A stretch of 64,000 nt of DNA, taken from the NCBI GenBank assembly GCA_034669505.1, contig JAXDNJ010000022.1, positions 1-64,000 on the forward strand. The letters run 5' to 3'. The notes under the pieces are model-generated. The model worked only from the letters and a program-made list of their open reading frames with translations, was not told where the DNA came from and ran no database searches. Positions 24,995-33,418 of this stretch are shown in pieces. The stretch is from JAFASC01 sp034669505. Its GTDB lineage: Bacteria > Pseudomonadota > Alphaproteobacteria > Rhizobiales > Beijerinckiaceae. The translations under genes were made by a program, and so were the position numbers. Numbering within the stretch: position 1 is the stretch's first letter; the number at the start of each line of letters is the position of its first letter.

Positions 24995-27367
24995 ATGGAT
25001 TTTGTACGTACGTCTTTGAAGGTCTCCGCCGCCGCATTACTCACCGCTCCCGTTCTACTGACGCCGTTAGCTACGACGAATCATTACGCCTCGCTGGCGC
25101 ATCGTCTGGCCCAGTACCGCTCGCCGATGATCGCGACCCACGCCCTCGATCATGCGATGGGCGCGCTGATCGCGCAGTTCGGCAGCCCGAAGGGGACCGC
25201 GACCGCCGTTCTCGCTTCCGTTCTGCCGACCCGCCCGCTTCTGAAGGAGCCGGGCGAAACTGTCCCTGCCGCGATTCTGGCGCCAGCCGCTGCCGAGAGC
25301 GCGCCGGCTCCCCTCGTGGCACCCAGTCCGACGAACGCGCTCTCGGCGATCGCCTCACTCGGCGGCCTAAGCCGCGACGAGACGCAGCCGGCCGAAGCTA
25401 CCGCCTACGCCCCGCAGCCCGAGCTTCTCGCCACTTCCAATGCTGCCAATCTCCCCGATCCCGCGGCCCAACTCGGCGTGAACCTTACTGGACTCAGAGA
25501 GGCGCTCGCGTTCTACAGGAAGGGCGAGCTTGCCGATGGCGACCGCGTCGCTGCGGGCGCACCCGATCCGCTGGTCCGCACCACGCTTGAATGGGTGGCC
25601 CTGCGCACCAATCAGCGCGAAACCGGGTTCAAGCGGATTGCTAAATTCCTCGATGCGCATCCGGGCTGGCCGTCTGGCCCTTGGCTGCGGAAGCGCGCGG
25701 AGGAAGCGCTTTATACGGACAATCCCTCGCCGGCGCGGGTCAAGGAGTACTTCGCTGGCGCAAAGCCCCAAACCGTCCCGGGCAAGCTGGCGCTTGCCCG
25801 TGTGCTCCTCGCGGAAGGGCAGAAATCGCAGGCCGCCGACCTCGTCCGCAGCGCCTGGCGCGATGGTGACCTCAGCCAGTGGCAGGAAGGCTCAATCAAG
25901 AAGGCCTTCGGCGACCTCCTCGAGAAAGCCGATTACAAGTACCGCGCCGACCGCCTCCTTTACAAAGAAGAGACCTCGGCCTCTCTGCGCAGCGCGCAGA
26001 GCGCCGGACCCGACGTCGCTCTCCTGGCGAAGGCCCGTATCGCCGTCATCAACGAAGGTGCCTCCGACAAGGAAATGGCGGCGGTTCCCGCGGCGCTGCA
26101 AAACGATCCCGGCTACCTCTTCTCGAAGATTCAGAAGCTGCGGCGCGCCGACAAGATAGATGAGGCGGCCCAGATCATGCTCGCCTCGCCGCGCGATCCG
26201 GCGCTGCTGATCAACCCGGACGAGTGGTGGACGGAGCGGCGCCTGATCTCGCGCAAGCTGCTCGACAAGGGAGATGCCAAGACCGCCTACCGGATGTGCG
26301 ACGAGCATAGCGCGCAGAAGTCCGAATCGCGGATTGAAGCGGAGTTCCATGCCGGCTGGATCGCCTTGCGTTTCCTCAACGATCCGGAAGCGGCTTCGCG
26401 CCATTTCGCCATCGCCGGGATCGTTGCGGAGACGCCGATGTCCGTTGCCCGTGTCGCCTATTGGCGGGGCCGGGCAGCGGAAGCTGCCGAGAAGTCGGCT
26501 GAAGCGGCGGAATTCTACCGCAAGGCGGCGAATCATTCCGCCGCCTATTATGGCCAGCTCGCGCGCGCCAAGCTCGGGCTCCCGGCAAGTCAGGTGCGAG
26601 CGGCGCCAGCCGCCGCCGAAGGCAATCAGCGCGACGAAGCGGTTCGGGCGGTCGAGCTTCTTTATGCGATCGGCGAAAAGGAAATCGCGCTGCCGCTCAT
26701 CAGCGAATCGGCGCAGCGCCTCGAGGGCGGTGCGCAGATGGCGGCCCTCGCTCGTGTCCTGTCGAAAGACAAGGACGCAAAGGTCTCCCTCGCCTTCGGC
26801 AAGCTCGCCGCTCAGCGCGGCATGCCGCTCGATGATCTCGCCTATCCCGTCTACGGCATCCCGGGCTACCAGCCGCTCGGCAATTCCGCCGCGCGTTCCG
26901 TCGTCTACGCCATCGCGCGGCAGGAGAGCGCCTTCGATTCGCGCGCCCGTTCAAGCGCCGGCGCCAAGGGACTCATGCAGATGATCGCTTCGACCGCGAA
27001 GCGGACCGCGAGCCATATGGGCATCGGCTTCAACGAGCAGCGCCTTCTCGACGACGCGGCGTTCAACGCCCAGCTCGGCGCCGCCCATCTCGGCGAGCTT
27101 CTTGCCGAGCAACGCGGCTCCTATGTGCTGACGTTTGCGGCATACAATGCCGGCGGCAAGCGGGTGAAGGAGTGGATCGATGCCTATGGCGATCCGCGCA
27201 GCGCCAGCGTCGATCCGGTGGACTGGATCGAGCGGATCCCGTTCACCGAGACGCGCAATTACGTGCAGCGGGTGATGGAAAACCTCACCGTCTATCGCGC
27301 CCGCTTCGAGGAGGCCGGTCCCGCGCCGTTGCAGACGGATCTCCGCCAGGTAGCCGCGAAACTCTGA
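24995..27367 (+). CDS. soluble lytic murein transglycosylase
   Basis: A 790-residue periplasmic enzyme that cleaves the MurNAc-GlcNAc bond forming 1,6-anhydro ends. An N-terminal export segment (VSAAALLTAPVLLTPLA) and an Ala/Pro-rich linker precede a long helical superhelix (about residues 160-600). The C-terminal SLT domain carries the catalytic glutamate in AIARQESAFDSRARSSAGAK, followed by GLMQM, and AAYNAGGKRVKEW. Architecture matches Slt70. A hairpin with T-rich flanks lies 30 bp downstream. Length is somewhat above E. coli Slt because of the linker. Confidence 0.93.
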   Translation: MDFVRTSLKVSAAALLTAPVLLTPLATTNHYASLAHRLAQYRSPMIATHALDHAMGALIAQFGSPKGTATAVLASVLPTRPLLKEPGETVPAAILAPAAAESAPAPLVAPSPTNALSAIASLGGLSRDETQPAEATAYAPQPELLATSNAANLPDPAAQLGVNLTGLREALAFYRKGELADGDRVAAGAPDPLVRTTLEWVALRTNQRETGFKRIAKFLDAHPGWPSGPWLRKRAEEALYTDNPSPARVKEYFAGAKPQTVPGKLALARVLLAEGQKSQAADLVRSAWRDGDLSQWQEGSIKKAFGDLLEKADYKYRADRLLYKEETSASLRSAQSAGPDVALLAKARIAVINEGASDKEMAAVPAALQNDPGYLFSKIQKLRRADKIDEAAQIMLASPRDPALLINPDEWWTERRLISRKLLDKGDAKTAYRMCDEHSAQKSESRIEAEFHAGWIALRFLNDPEAASRHFAIAGIVAETPMSVARVAYWRGRAAEAAEKSAEAAEFYRKAANHSAAYYGQLARAKLGLPASQVRAAPAAAEGNQRDEAVRAVELLYAIGEKEIALPLISESAQRLEGGAQMAALARVLSKDKDAKVSLAFGKLAAQRGMPLDDLAYPVYGIPGYQPLGNSAARSVVYAIARQESAFDSRARSSAGAKGLMQMIASTAKRTASHMGIGFNEQRLLDDAAFNAQLGAAHLGELLAEQRGSYVLTFAAYNAGGKRVKEWIDAYGDPRSASVDPVDWIERIPFTETRNYVQRVMENLTVYRARFEEAGPAPLQTDLRQVAAKL

Positions 27368-27398
27368 TCTCGTCGCTTGCTTCCGTCGAAGCACAAAG

Positions 27399-27434
27399 AA
27401 AAACCCCGGCGCTGAGCGCCGGGGTTTCGTTTTG
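27399..27434. terminator. bidirectional intrinsic terminator
   Basis: ACCCCGGCGC-TGA-GCGCCGGGGT hairpin with a run of A on the left and T-rich sequence on the right (TTTCGTTTTG). On the minus strand the hairpin is followed by TTTTTCTTTG. It lies between the convergent transglycosylase and porin genes and should end both transcripts. Confidence 0.9.
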
Positions 27435-27455
27435 TTGTGACCGTCTGATCGGAGA

Positions 27456-29180
27456 TCAGAAGGCGCGCTGAACGCGCAGGCGGCCTTCGTAGACGTTCGA
27501 CGTCGAGCTGAAGGTCGGGAGACCCTGCAGCGTCAGGAAGATGTCGTTCGCCATGCCGAACGGCTTGTCGGTGATGCCGCGGGTATACATGAACTCGGCG
27601 CCGATATCGAAGCCGGTGACCGGGGTCCACACAAGGTTCGCGCCTGCACGAAGTTCCTTGTAGTTCGGAACGCCGAGCACGTTGCCGAGCGTCGGGGTGT
27701 TGACGTCGGCGTTGTAGCGCACCGCCATCAGCGAACCGTAGAAGCCGGAGCTCCAGGTCGGCAGCCAGTAGTGCTTGAACGCCGCCACGAGTGCGCCGCC
27801 CTGTTGCTTCTCGCACCTGTTGAGAAGCGTCCAGACGCAATCGCTGAAGGTTGCTTCCGCCCACTTGTTCGTCGACGGCGTGGCCGCAAGGCCGTTGCCG
27901 TAGTTGAGCGAAGAGGCCCAGAAGCCGCCCGTGTAAGCCAGCGTGTTACCGGTGATGTACCCGATAGCACCGTGCTCGTATGTGGCTTGCACATAGAACA
28001 CGTCGCCGGGTGCGATCCAAGGCGCGTTGACCTTGATGCCGCCCTGCACCGCGAAGCCCCAGTCGTCCTGGGTCTGCGTCGGGTTCGCAACACCGGTGAA
28101 AGCCGGGCCCGCGAAGGTGAAGGCCGCAGCGCCGGTGCCGGCGAGTGCGTTACAGGCTACGCCGCCTGCACCCGCGATACCGACGAGGCCGGCTGCGGTG
28201 ATACCGCAAATGGCGCCGGCGGCCGGAAAGATGCTCGTGCGCAGCTGATGGGCCGCACCCGACAACTGAGCCGAACCCCAGGGCTGGTCGACACGAACGT
28301 TGGCAACGAGATCGGGGATCTGCTGTCCGGCCTGGCTGGCCGCGAAAGCACCACCACCGGCGCCGATGCCGAAGGCCGCGAGCGGAATGCCCGTGCCGGC
28401 GACCGTGCCGAAGCTCAACACGCTGGCGATCTGCTCGCGACGGCTGACACCGTCTTCGGCTGAGATCGTCGCCGACAGGCCGGTGAACGGACCGCCGAAC
28501 GTGTAGGTGTAGGCCAGCAAGGCCGGGCTGGCGTTCGAGCCACGCAGCGCTTCGTAGTTGTAAGCGTCGGCGTAGAAGTCGAACATCGACTGGGCGCGAC
28601 CGGCGGTGAGGCCGGCGAACTGGACGAACGCCTTGTTGATGATCGTCTGTTCCTTGGCCGGGAACGGACCAGCGGTGACGTTATAGAGCTGGTTGAGCGC
28701 ACCCGTCTGCGAGGTCGAGCTCGAACCATAGGACGAGTCGATACGGATGAAGGCGCGGAGCGTGCCGTAGCCGGTCGCCGTACGCGCATCGAGTTCAACG
28801 CGGCCGAGAGCGCCGAGGCCGTAATTGTCGCGCTCGCGAGCGTTACGATAGGCCGTCGACAACGTCGTGCCGCCGCCCGGCGTGATGAACGGGATCGGAC
28901 CCAGGCCCGCCGCCAGTGCACCCGGCGCCGAGGCGCTGAGGAAGCCGGCGCCGATGCTGTAGGGGGTGTTGAAGACACGCGCTTCGAAGAGGGCGAGACC
29001 GCCGACTTTCAAGCAGGTATCCGTACCCGGAATGTAGAAGAAGCCCGCACCGTATGCGTCGCAGATGCGGACGTAGGCGACTGGGGCAGCTTTCCTTGTG
29101 GGGAGATCTGCCGCCTGCGCGCCAGCAACGGTCAAGAGACCGGCTGCCGACCCGAGAAGAAGGCTCTTTACGACCTTCAT
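27456..29180 (-). CDS. Rhizobiales outer-membrane porin (Porin_2 family)
   Basis: A 574-residue outer-membrane beta-barrel. A signal peptide (MKVVKSLLLGSAAGLLTVAG, cleavage after AQAA) is followed by the family hallmark DLPTRKAAPVAYVRICDAYGAGFFYIPGTDTCLKVGG, here cited by its parts YVRICDAYG and PGTDTCLKVGG, and it ends in a typical C-terminal ...RVQRAF barrel-recognition phenylalanine. Alternating amphipathic strands run throughout. It is longer than the common ~500 residues, through Gly/Ala-rich loops about residues 240-370. Ribosome site GGAGG 7 nt upstream of ATG 29180. It probably mediates general small-solute uptake. Confidence 0.94.
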   Translation of the reverse strand: MKVVKSLLLGSAAGLLTVAGAQAADLPTRKAAPVAYVRICDAYGAGFFYIPGTDTCLKVGGLALFEARVFNTPYSIGAGFLSASAPGALAAGLGPIPFITPGGGTTLSTAYRNARERDNYGLGALGRVELDARTATGYGTLRAFIRIDSSYGSSSTSQTGALNQLYNVTAGPFPAKEQTIINKAFVQFAGLTAGRAQSMFDFYADAYNYEALRGSNASPALLAYTYTFGGPFTGLSATISAEDGVSRREQIASVLSFGTVAGTGIPLAAFGIGAGGGAFAASQAGQQIPDLVANVRVDQPWGSAQLSGAAHQLRTSIFPAAGAICGITAAGLVGIAGAGGVACNALAGTGAAAFTFAGPAFTGVANPTQTQDDWGFAVQGGIKVNAPWIAPGDVFYVQATYEHGAIGYITGNTLAYTGGFWASSLNYGNGLAATPSTNKWAEATFSDCVWTLLNRCEKQQGGALVAAFKHYWLPTWSSGFYGSLMAVRYNADVNTPTLGNVLGVPNYKELRAGANLVWTPVTGFDIGAEFMYTRGITDKPFGMANDIFLTLQGLPTFSSTSNVYEGRLRVQRAF

Positions 29181-29666
29181 GATGATACCTCCAGTTTGGT
29201 TAACCCGTTCGGGATTGGTTTTGCATCTCGGACCGACGACCTGACCTTTCGGTCTTGTCGATATCTGCCCTTAAAAGCGCGGCCTTTATCCCCTCCTGTT
29301 GAGGACCCAGGCGTTTTGCCCTGAAGCCCACCACGAGAGGGGTTACGGCCCTACTCGCAAACTGGACCATACAATTGCTAAGTCGCCCGGAAAACGGGAT
29401 TCTGCGCTAATGTCGCACTCTGCTGAATGGTGTGGCGCGGCAGCAACGATTTCGGCAGCCCTGACGGTAAAAGAAGCCAAAAGTAGCTCGGATACATAAA
29501 AAACTGCAGCTCGCAGCAGGTGCGAGGGCGGCTCGTTCGGCCTACCAGCTCCGGAATTCTGCATTGGCCGGAGAATCGCGATGCGGGTTGCGACTCGCTT
29601 AACCCGGTGCTTGCCAAGAGCCGCGGGGCTGTCGCATATGCCGATGGGCGGCGACATCGCCGCGTT
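29181..29666. other. intergenic region between porin and tRNA-Ser
   Basis: This should hold the porin promoter and leader. I could not place a convincing -35/-10 pair or a reading frame with a ribosome site; overlapping short frames on both strands look like chance openings. Confidence 0.4.
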
Positions 29667-29759
29667 GGAGACGTGGCCGAGAGGCTGAAGGCGGCGGTTT
29701 GCTAAACCGTTATAGGGTCTCAAGCCCTATCGAGGGTTCGAATCCCTCCGTCTCCGCCA
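29667..29759 (+). tRNA. tRNA-Ser (GCU)
   Basis: Acceptor stem GGAGACG (29667-29673) pairs with CGTCTCC (29749-29755), the discriminator is G29756 and CCA is encoded (29757-29759). The anticodon loop TTGCTAA gives anticodon GCT for AGC/AGU serine codons. A long variable arm (TAGGGTCTCAAGCCCTA) confirms a class II serine tRNA, and GGTTCGAATCC is the T-arm. Confidence 0.97.
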
Positions 29760-30018
29760 TTTGCTCGCGTTGTCCGCCCGAGATTCTTGTGGGCTGTCCC
29801 ATCTGCCGAGTCCCGGTCGCGTGCGCCTTTCGCTGCCTTTTCGCCCAAGGAACCGATCAGCTGAGCCGGCGTTTAGGAACCGTGCTCATCCCAATGCTTT
29901 CCTTCCTGCTTTCGACGGCGATCCCCGCCGCAGCAATCACAAGTCTTCTGTGGACCGTGGTGACGGCTGTGGAGCGCACGGAGCCAGCCTCGGCCGACCG
30001 TCGCTAGCCATCGGGCAT

Positions 30019-31332
30019 TCAGGCGTCGGCGTGGAGCACCCGTCCGCGCGTTTCGGGCAGTGCATAGGCGGCAATGAAAAATACCCCATAAGCAACGACG
30101 GCGAAAATCGCGATCGCGTTGGCAAGCGTCATGTGCGCCGAGATGACGCCCACCAATGTCGGGAACAAAGCCCCGATGCCGCGCCCGAAATTATAGCAGA
30201 AGCCCTGCCCCGAACCGCGCAGCCGCGTCGGATAGAGTTCGGTCAAGAAGGCGCCCATGCCGGAGAAATAGCCGGAGGCGAAGAAGCCGAGCGGGAAACC
30301 GAGCAGCCAGAGGATGCCGTTTGAGAGCGGCAGCTGCGTGTAAGCGATGACGATCGCGATGGCACCGAGCGAGAAGATCAGAAACAGCTTGCGTCGCCCG
30401 ATGCGGTCGGCGAGCCAGGCACCGACGAGATAGCCGGTGAACGAGCCGATTATCAGCGCGGCAAGATAGCCGGTCGACGAAACGATCGAGAGATGACGCT
30501 CGGTGGTGAGGAAACGCGGGACCCATGCAGTGATCGCGTAATAGCCGCCCTGCATTCCGGTTGCGACGAGGGAAGCGAGGATCGTCGTCCTGAGAATTGG
30601 CCCCGAGAAAATCTCCCAGATCGCAGGTCGCTTTCCGGTCGTTGCTTGGTGGCGCCGCGTCTCGGCCGAAATCTCCGGCTCTGTGACGTAGCGGCGCAGG
30701 TAAAACACAAGCAGCGCCGGCAACGCGCCGATCACGAACATCCAGCGCCACGCCTGTTCCGGCGGAAGCAGCGAAAAAAGAATCGCCTGCGAGAGGACGG
30801 CAAGACCCCAGCCGACCGCCCACCCCGATTGAACCGAACCGACCGCGCGGCCGCGATATTGCGGCCGGATGGCTTCGCCCATCAGCACCGCGCCGGCCGC
30901 CCATTCGCCGCCGAAACCGAGACCGAGGACGGTGCGCGCAATCAAAAGCTGACTGAAATCCTGGGCAAACGCGCAGATCAGCGAAAAGACCGAAAACCAC
31001 AGGATCGTAATCTGCAGCGTGAGCACGCGGCCGATGCGATCCGCGAGATAGCCTCCGAGCCATCCACCGATCGCGGAGGCAAGCAGCGTCGCGGTAACTG
31101 CAGCACCTGCAGACCCGGCATCGACGTGCCACAGGCTGATGATTGTGCCAATCACCAGCGGATAGATCATGAAGTCCATGCCATCGAGTGCCCAGCCCAT
31201 CGCACACGACCAGAATGTGCGCCGCTCCGGGAGAGTCATGTCTTTGTAGAAAGCGGTGAGACTCGTGTCCTCGATCGCCACGACCGCGTCGGAGGGTGCT
31301 GCGTTCAAGCGGCTTGTCGTGTCTGCTGCCAT
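30019..31332 (-). CDS. MFS transporter, sugar/carboxylate (SHS/AAHS-like)
   Basis: A 437-residue, 12-helix major facilitator. The segment after the first helices, GGYLADRIGRVLTLQ, is the family loop motif GxxxDRxGRR, repeated in the second half as GAWLADRIGRRKL. GLGFGGEWAAGAVLMGEAI and YRGRAVGSVQSGWAVG fit the sialate:H+/lactate (SHS) and aromatic-acid (AAHS) groups. The transported solute is probably a monocarboxylate or aromatic acid. ATG 31332 is supported by GGAGG 7 nt upstream; longer starts add an unlikely extension. Confidence 0.9.
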   Translation of the reverse strand: MAADTTSRLNAAPSDAVVAIEDTSLTAFYKDMTLPERRTFWSCAMGWALDGMDFMIYPLVIGTIISLWHVDAGSAGAAVTATLLASAIGGWLGGYLADRIGRVLTLQITILWFSVFSLICAFAQDFSQLLIARTVLGLGFGGEWAAGAVLMGEAIRPQYRGRAVGSVQSGWAVGWGLAVLSQAILFSLLPPEQAWRWMFVIGALPALLVFYLRRYVTEPEISAETRRHQATTGKRPAIWEIFSGPILRTTILASLVATGMQGGYYAITAWVPRFLTTERHLSIVSSTGYLAALIIGSFTGYLVGAWLADRIGRRKLFLIFSLGAIAIVIAYTQLPLSNGILWLLGFPLGFFASGYFSGMGAFLTELYPTRLRGSGQGFCYNFGRGIGALFPTLVGVISAHMTLANAIAIFAVVAYGVFFIAAYALPETRGRVLHADA

Positions 31333-31404
31333 TGCTTCGCCTCCGAACGATAGCGGCATTACCACCAGCCCAATCATCTTCTCTTCTCGGCCACGACGCA
31401 ACAA

Positions 31405-31793
31405 TCGGCCAGCAAGAGTATAGAAGGGGCGTGAGCGCCTCTCGGCGCGCTAAGAACTGAGATGAGGGCACTACAATGCCAAGCTCTGTAACCCGACGTG
31501 CTCCGGATTTTCAGGCCTCCCAGACCTCGTGGTCACGATGCTCGGAATGCATGTGAGGACTTGGTTCGGCATCCGGACGCTGATCGGATTTGGAAAGCCG
31601 ATCGAGTTCGCTGGCGCCGCTCGCTCGGACGGTCTGTTGCATTACGAGAACAATATCGTCTTCAGTCTCGCCCCGATGCGTTTGCGACCACACGCAAGCT
31701 GCCTCGCTTGGCGGATATAGACCGGATCCAAGACGCCGGAACGTCCCGAGAGCGCCGGAATTGAGGTGCAGGAAGCCGGCGCATGGCGACGCA
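31405..31793. other. stretch without a supportable gene
   Basis: Short frames open on both strands here, but none has a ribosome site, family resemblance or the GC-rich third positions of neighbouring genes. It may hold the promoters of the divergent MFS gene and of the secreted protein at 31794. Confidence 0.4.
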
Positions 31794-32291
31794 ATGGCGA
31801 GGAATGATCAAGTGCGGCGCAGAGCCGGGCCGTTCAAACACACCCGGTGCGCCATCAAATGGGCGGCGGTGGCCTTGTTCGTTTGCGTGATCGAATGTTC
31901 TGCGGCGGCCCCAACTCAAACGAGCCCACCAACACCCGTGCCGCCAAGGCGCCCTGCGGAACCAGCCGACCAGACCAATACCACTTCTTCGCCTGCGTCC
32001 CGCGGCAGGGAGGTTCAAACGCCGCCCCGTGCGCCGGATTCTGCGAGTCCCTCAAGTCTGCAAAATCGCCCGCCAGCAAAGGATGGCACGACCCACGGAA
32101 ACCGATCTGCACCGGACAGCGCGCCGAACACATCATCGCCGTCGCTCGCGGAGCCCACCTTTCCCTCCTTGCCCGCCGCTTCTCGGACGCGCATGCGCGA
32201 GTGTGGGCGAGAGTGGCAGGAGATGAAAAGAACCGGCGAAGCGAAACAACTTACGTGGCGGGACTTCGCGACGCAGTGCCTGACCCGGTGA
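31794..32291 (+). CDS. proline-rich secreted protein with conserved C-terminal motif
   Basis: A 165-residue product. A basic N-terminus and hydrophobic stretch (IKWAAVALFVCVIECSAAAPT) form a likely signal peptide. A long Pro/Ser/Thr/Ala low-complexity region (residues 35-125) follows, then a compact end RMRECGREWQEMKRTGEAKQ...TWRDFATQCL. I have seen that C-terminal pattern (Cys, Trp-x2-Met-Lys, Thr-Trp-x2-Phe, Cys-Leu) in small Rhizobiales exported proteins of unknown function. No catalytic residues stand out. Start 31794 is a choice among several; no strong ribosome site is seen. Confidence 0.65.
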   Translation: MARNDQVRRRAGPFKHTRCAIKWAAVALFVCVIECSAAAPTQTSPPTPVPPRRPAEPADQTNTTSSPASRGREVQTPPRAPDSASPSSLQNRPPAKDGTTHGNRSAPDSAPNTSSPSLAEPTFPSLPAASRTRMRECGREWQEMKRTGEAKQLTWRDFATQCLTR

Positions 32292-32338
32292 GCTGGAGCG
32301 AACGAACAGCCCGAGTAGTGGAAACGGTCTATAAGAAA

Positions 32339-32365
32339 GCCGTCCCTCGTGTGAAGAGGGACGGC
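32339..32365. terminator. strong hairpin between convergent genes
   Basis: Perfect 10-bp arms GCCGTCCCTC/GAGGGACGGC with a 7-nt loop, 47 bp after the stop at 32291 and upstream of the convergent KGA-repeat gene's stop. No long T tract, so it is terminator-like rather than canonical. Confidence 0.65.
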
Positions 32366-32433
32366 GAGGTCGTTTAAGCGATTGGGCCGGTGTCGAGATC
32401 GACTCGACCGCCGGCCCGTTCAGTTCGACGGCG

Positions 32434-32784
32434 CTATGACTGCTCCGAGCCGTTCGAGCTGGGCGTGGATTCAGGGCTGCTACCGCCGCCGCGCCGGCCT
32501 CTTCCACCGCCCTTGCGAGCTGCGCCCTTGCGAGCTGCGCCTTTGCGTGCGCCTTTGCGAGCGCCCTTACGGGCGCCCTTGCGTGCACCCTTCTTCGCTG
32601 CGCCCTTACGAGCGCCCTTGCGTGCACCCTTCTTCGCAGCACCCTTGCGAGCGCCCGTCCGCTTCGTTGCGGATTTCTTCGTACCCGCTCTCTTGTAGGT
32701 GCCCTTACGCGCACCCTTACGCGCACCCTTCTTTCCCGCCGATTTCTTCGCGGTCGATCTACGCTTCGTTGTTGCTCTCGCCAT
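32434..32784 (-). CDS. histone H1-like lysine/alanine-repeat DNA-binding protein
   Basis: A 116-residue, extremely basic protein built largely from KGARKGA and KKGARKGAA repeats (about residues 18-92), with an N-terminal MARATTKRRSTAKKSAGKK and a Gly/Arg then acidic-serine tail (GGGRGRRGGGSSPESTPSSNG). This composition matches bacterial H1-like proteins (Hc1/BpH1/AlgR3-type C-terminal tails) that coat DNA without sequence preference. Nucleoid compaction is therefore the likely role. The repeats are imperfect at DNA level. ATG 32784 has GGGGA 6-7 nt upstream. Confidence 0.8.
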   Translation of the reverse strand: MARATTKRRSTAKKSAGKKGARKGARKGTYKRAGTKKSATKRTGARKGAAKKGARKGARKGAAKKGARKGARKGARKGARKGAARKGAARKGGGRGRRGGGSSPESTPSSNGSEQS

Positions 32785-33380
32785 CTTTGGTCCCCATTCG
32801 GAAGCGCCGGTAAAATGTAACCGGCAAGAGGCATGATTAGCGTAACGCGGTTAAGCACTCGTGCAAGTGGCGTGTGCGTCGATGAGTGTTGTTTCTTCGC
32901 TGTCGCGCACGAATCTCACATCGCATGACCCTATTCACGTCCCTTTGCTTCGCGCTTGACCCGCTGTTCTTGCGATGCTGTGCAACTCCAAACGGGCCTT
33001 CATCCATATTGCGTCGACGGGTTCGAGCCGGGTGATGGGGAGAGACAACAGCCGGCAGGGGACGGACCGCGGAACATCTCGCAAGAAGCGAGGGACATCT
33101 TCAGAAAAGTCAGCAAACTCTAAGCAAAAACTCTCGACGAGTGCTTCTGCGGAGCGGGTGGCGCGACGGAGCGGCTGGCTTGCTCCTCGCTGTATCGCTC
33201 GGTTGATCGCGCCTAGCTCCCCGGCGACTTTTGGCCCGCGGCTTGGGTTAGTTCGAAGCCATCGAACCGTGCTTTCGGCGCTGCACGAATGAGCCGTGGA
33301 GGACGGCAAAAAAAACCAGTGCATGACTTCCGATTTTGCAAAAAAAAACGCTTGGCGCGCGCCGGCCGCGCCGCCGATCG
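32785..33380. other. about 600 bp without a supportable gene
   Basis: Frames of about 105-130 codons open on both strands (32975-33292 plus; 32935-33324 minus), but neither shows a recognisable motif, ribosome site or the codon bias of the neighbours. The segment includes two A-runs near 33309 and 33342. Confidence 0.4.
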
Positions 33381-33406
33381 CGCGAATCGGGCGTCGCCGA
33401 TTCGCG
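33381..33406. terminator. hairpin downstream of gatB
   Basis: Perfect 10-bp arms CGCGAATCGG/CCGATTCGCG, 6-nt loop, 13 bp beyond the gatB stop on the minus strand. A nine-base T run (minus strand) lies about 30 bp further on at 33342-33350. Probably part of the gatB terminator region. Confidence 0.5.
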
Positions 33407-33418
33407 GATCGCGCTGCT

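Noticed and set aside
32510..32725. Regularly spaced DNA repeats considered as a CRISPR array
   Set aside because: The repeats have a short period, no unique spacers, and encode the KGARKGA protein repeats in frame.
32935..33324. Small frames on both strands between the H1-like gene and gatB
   Set aside because: No ribosome site, family match or codon bias; could not decide for either strand.
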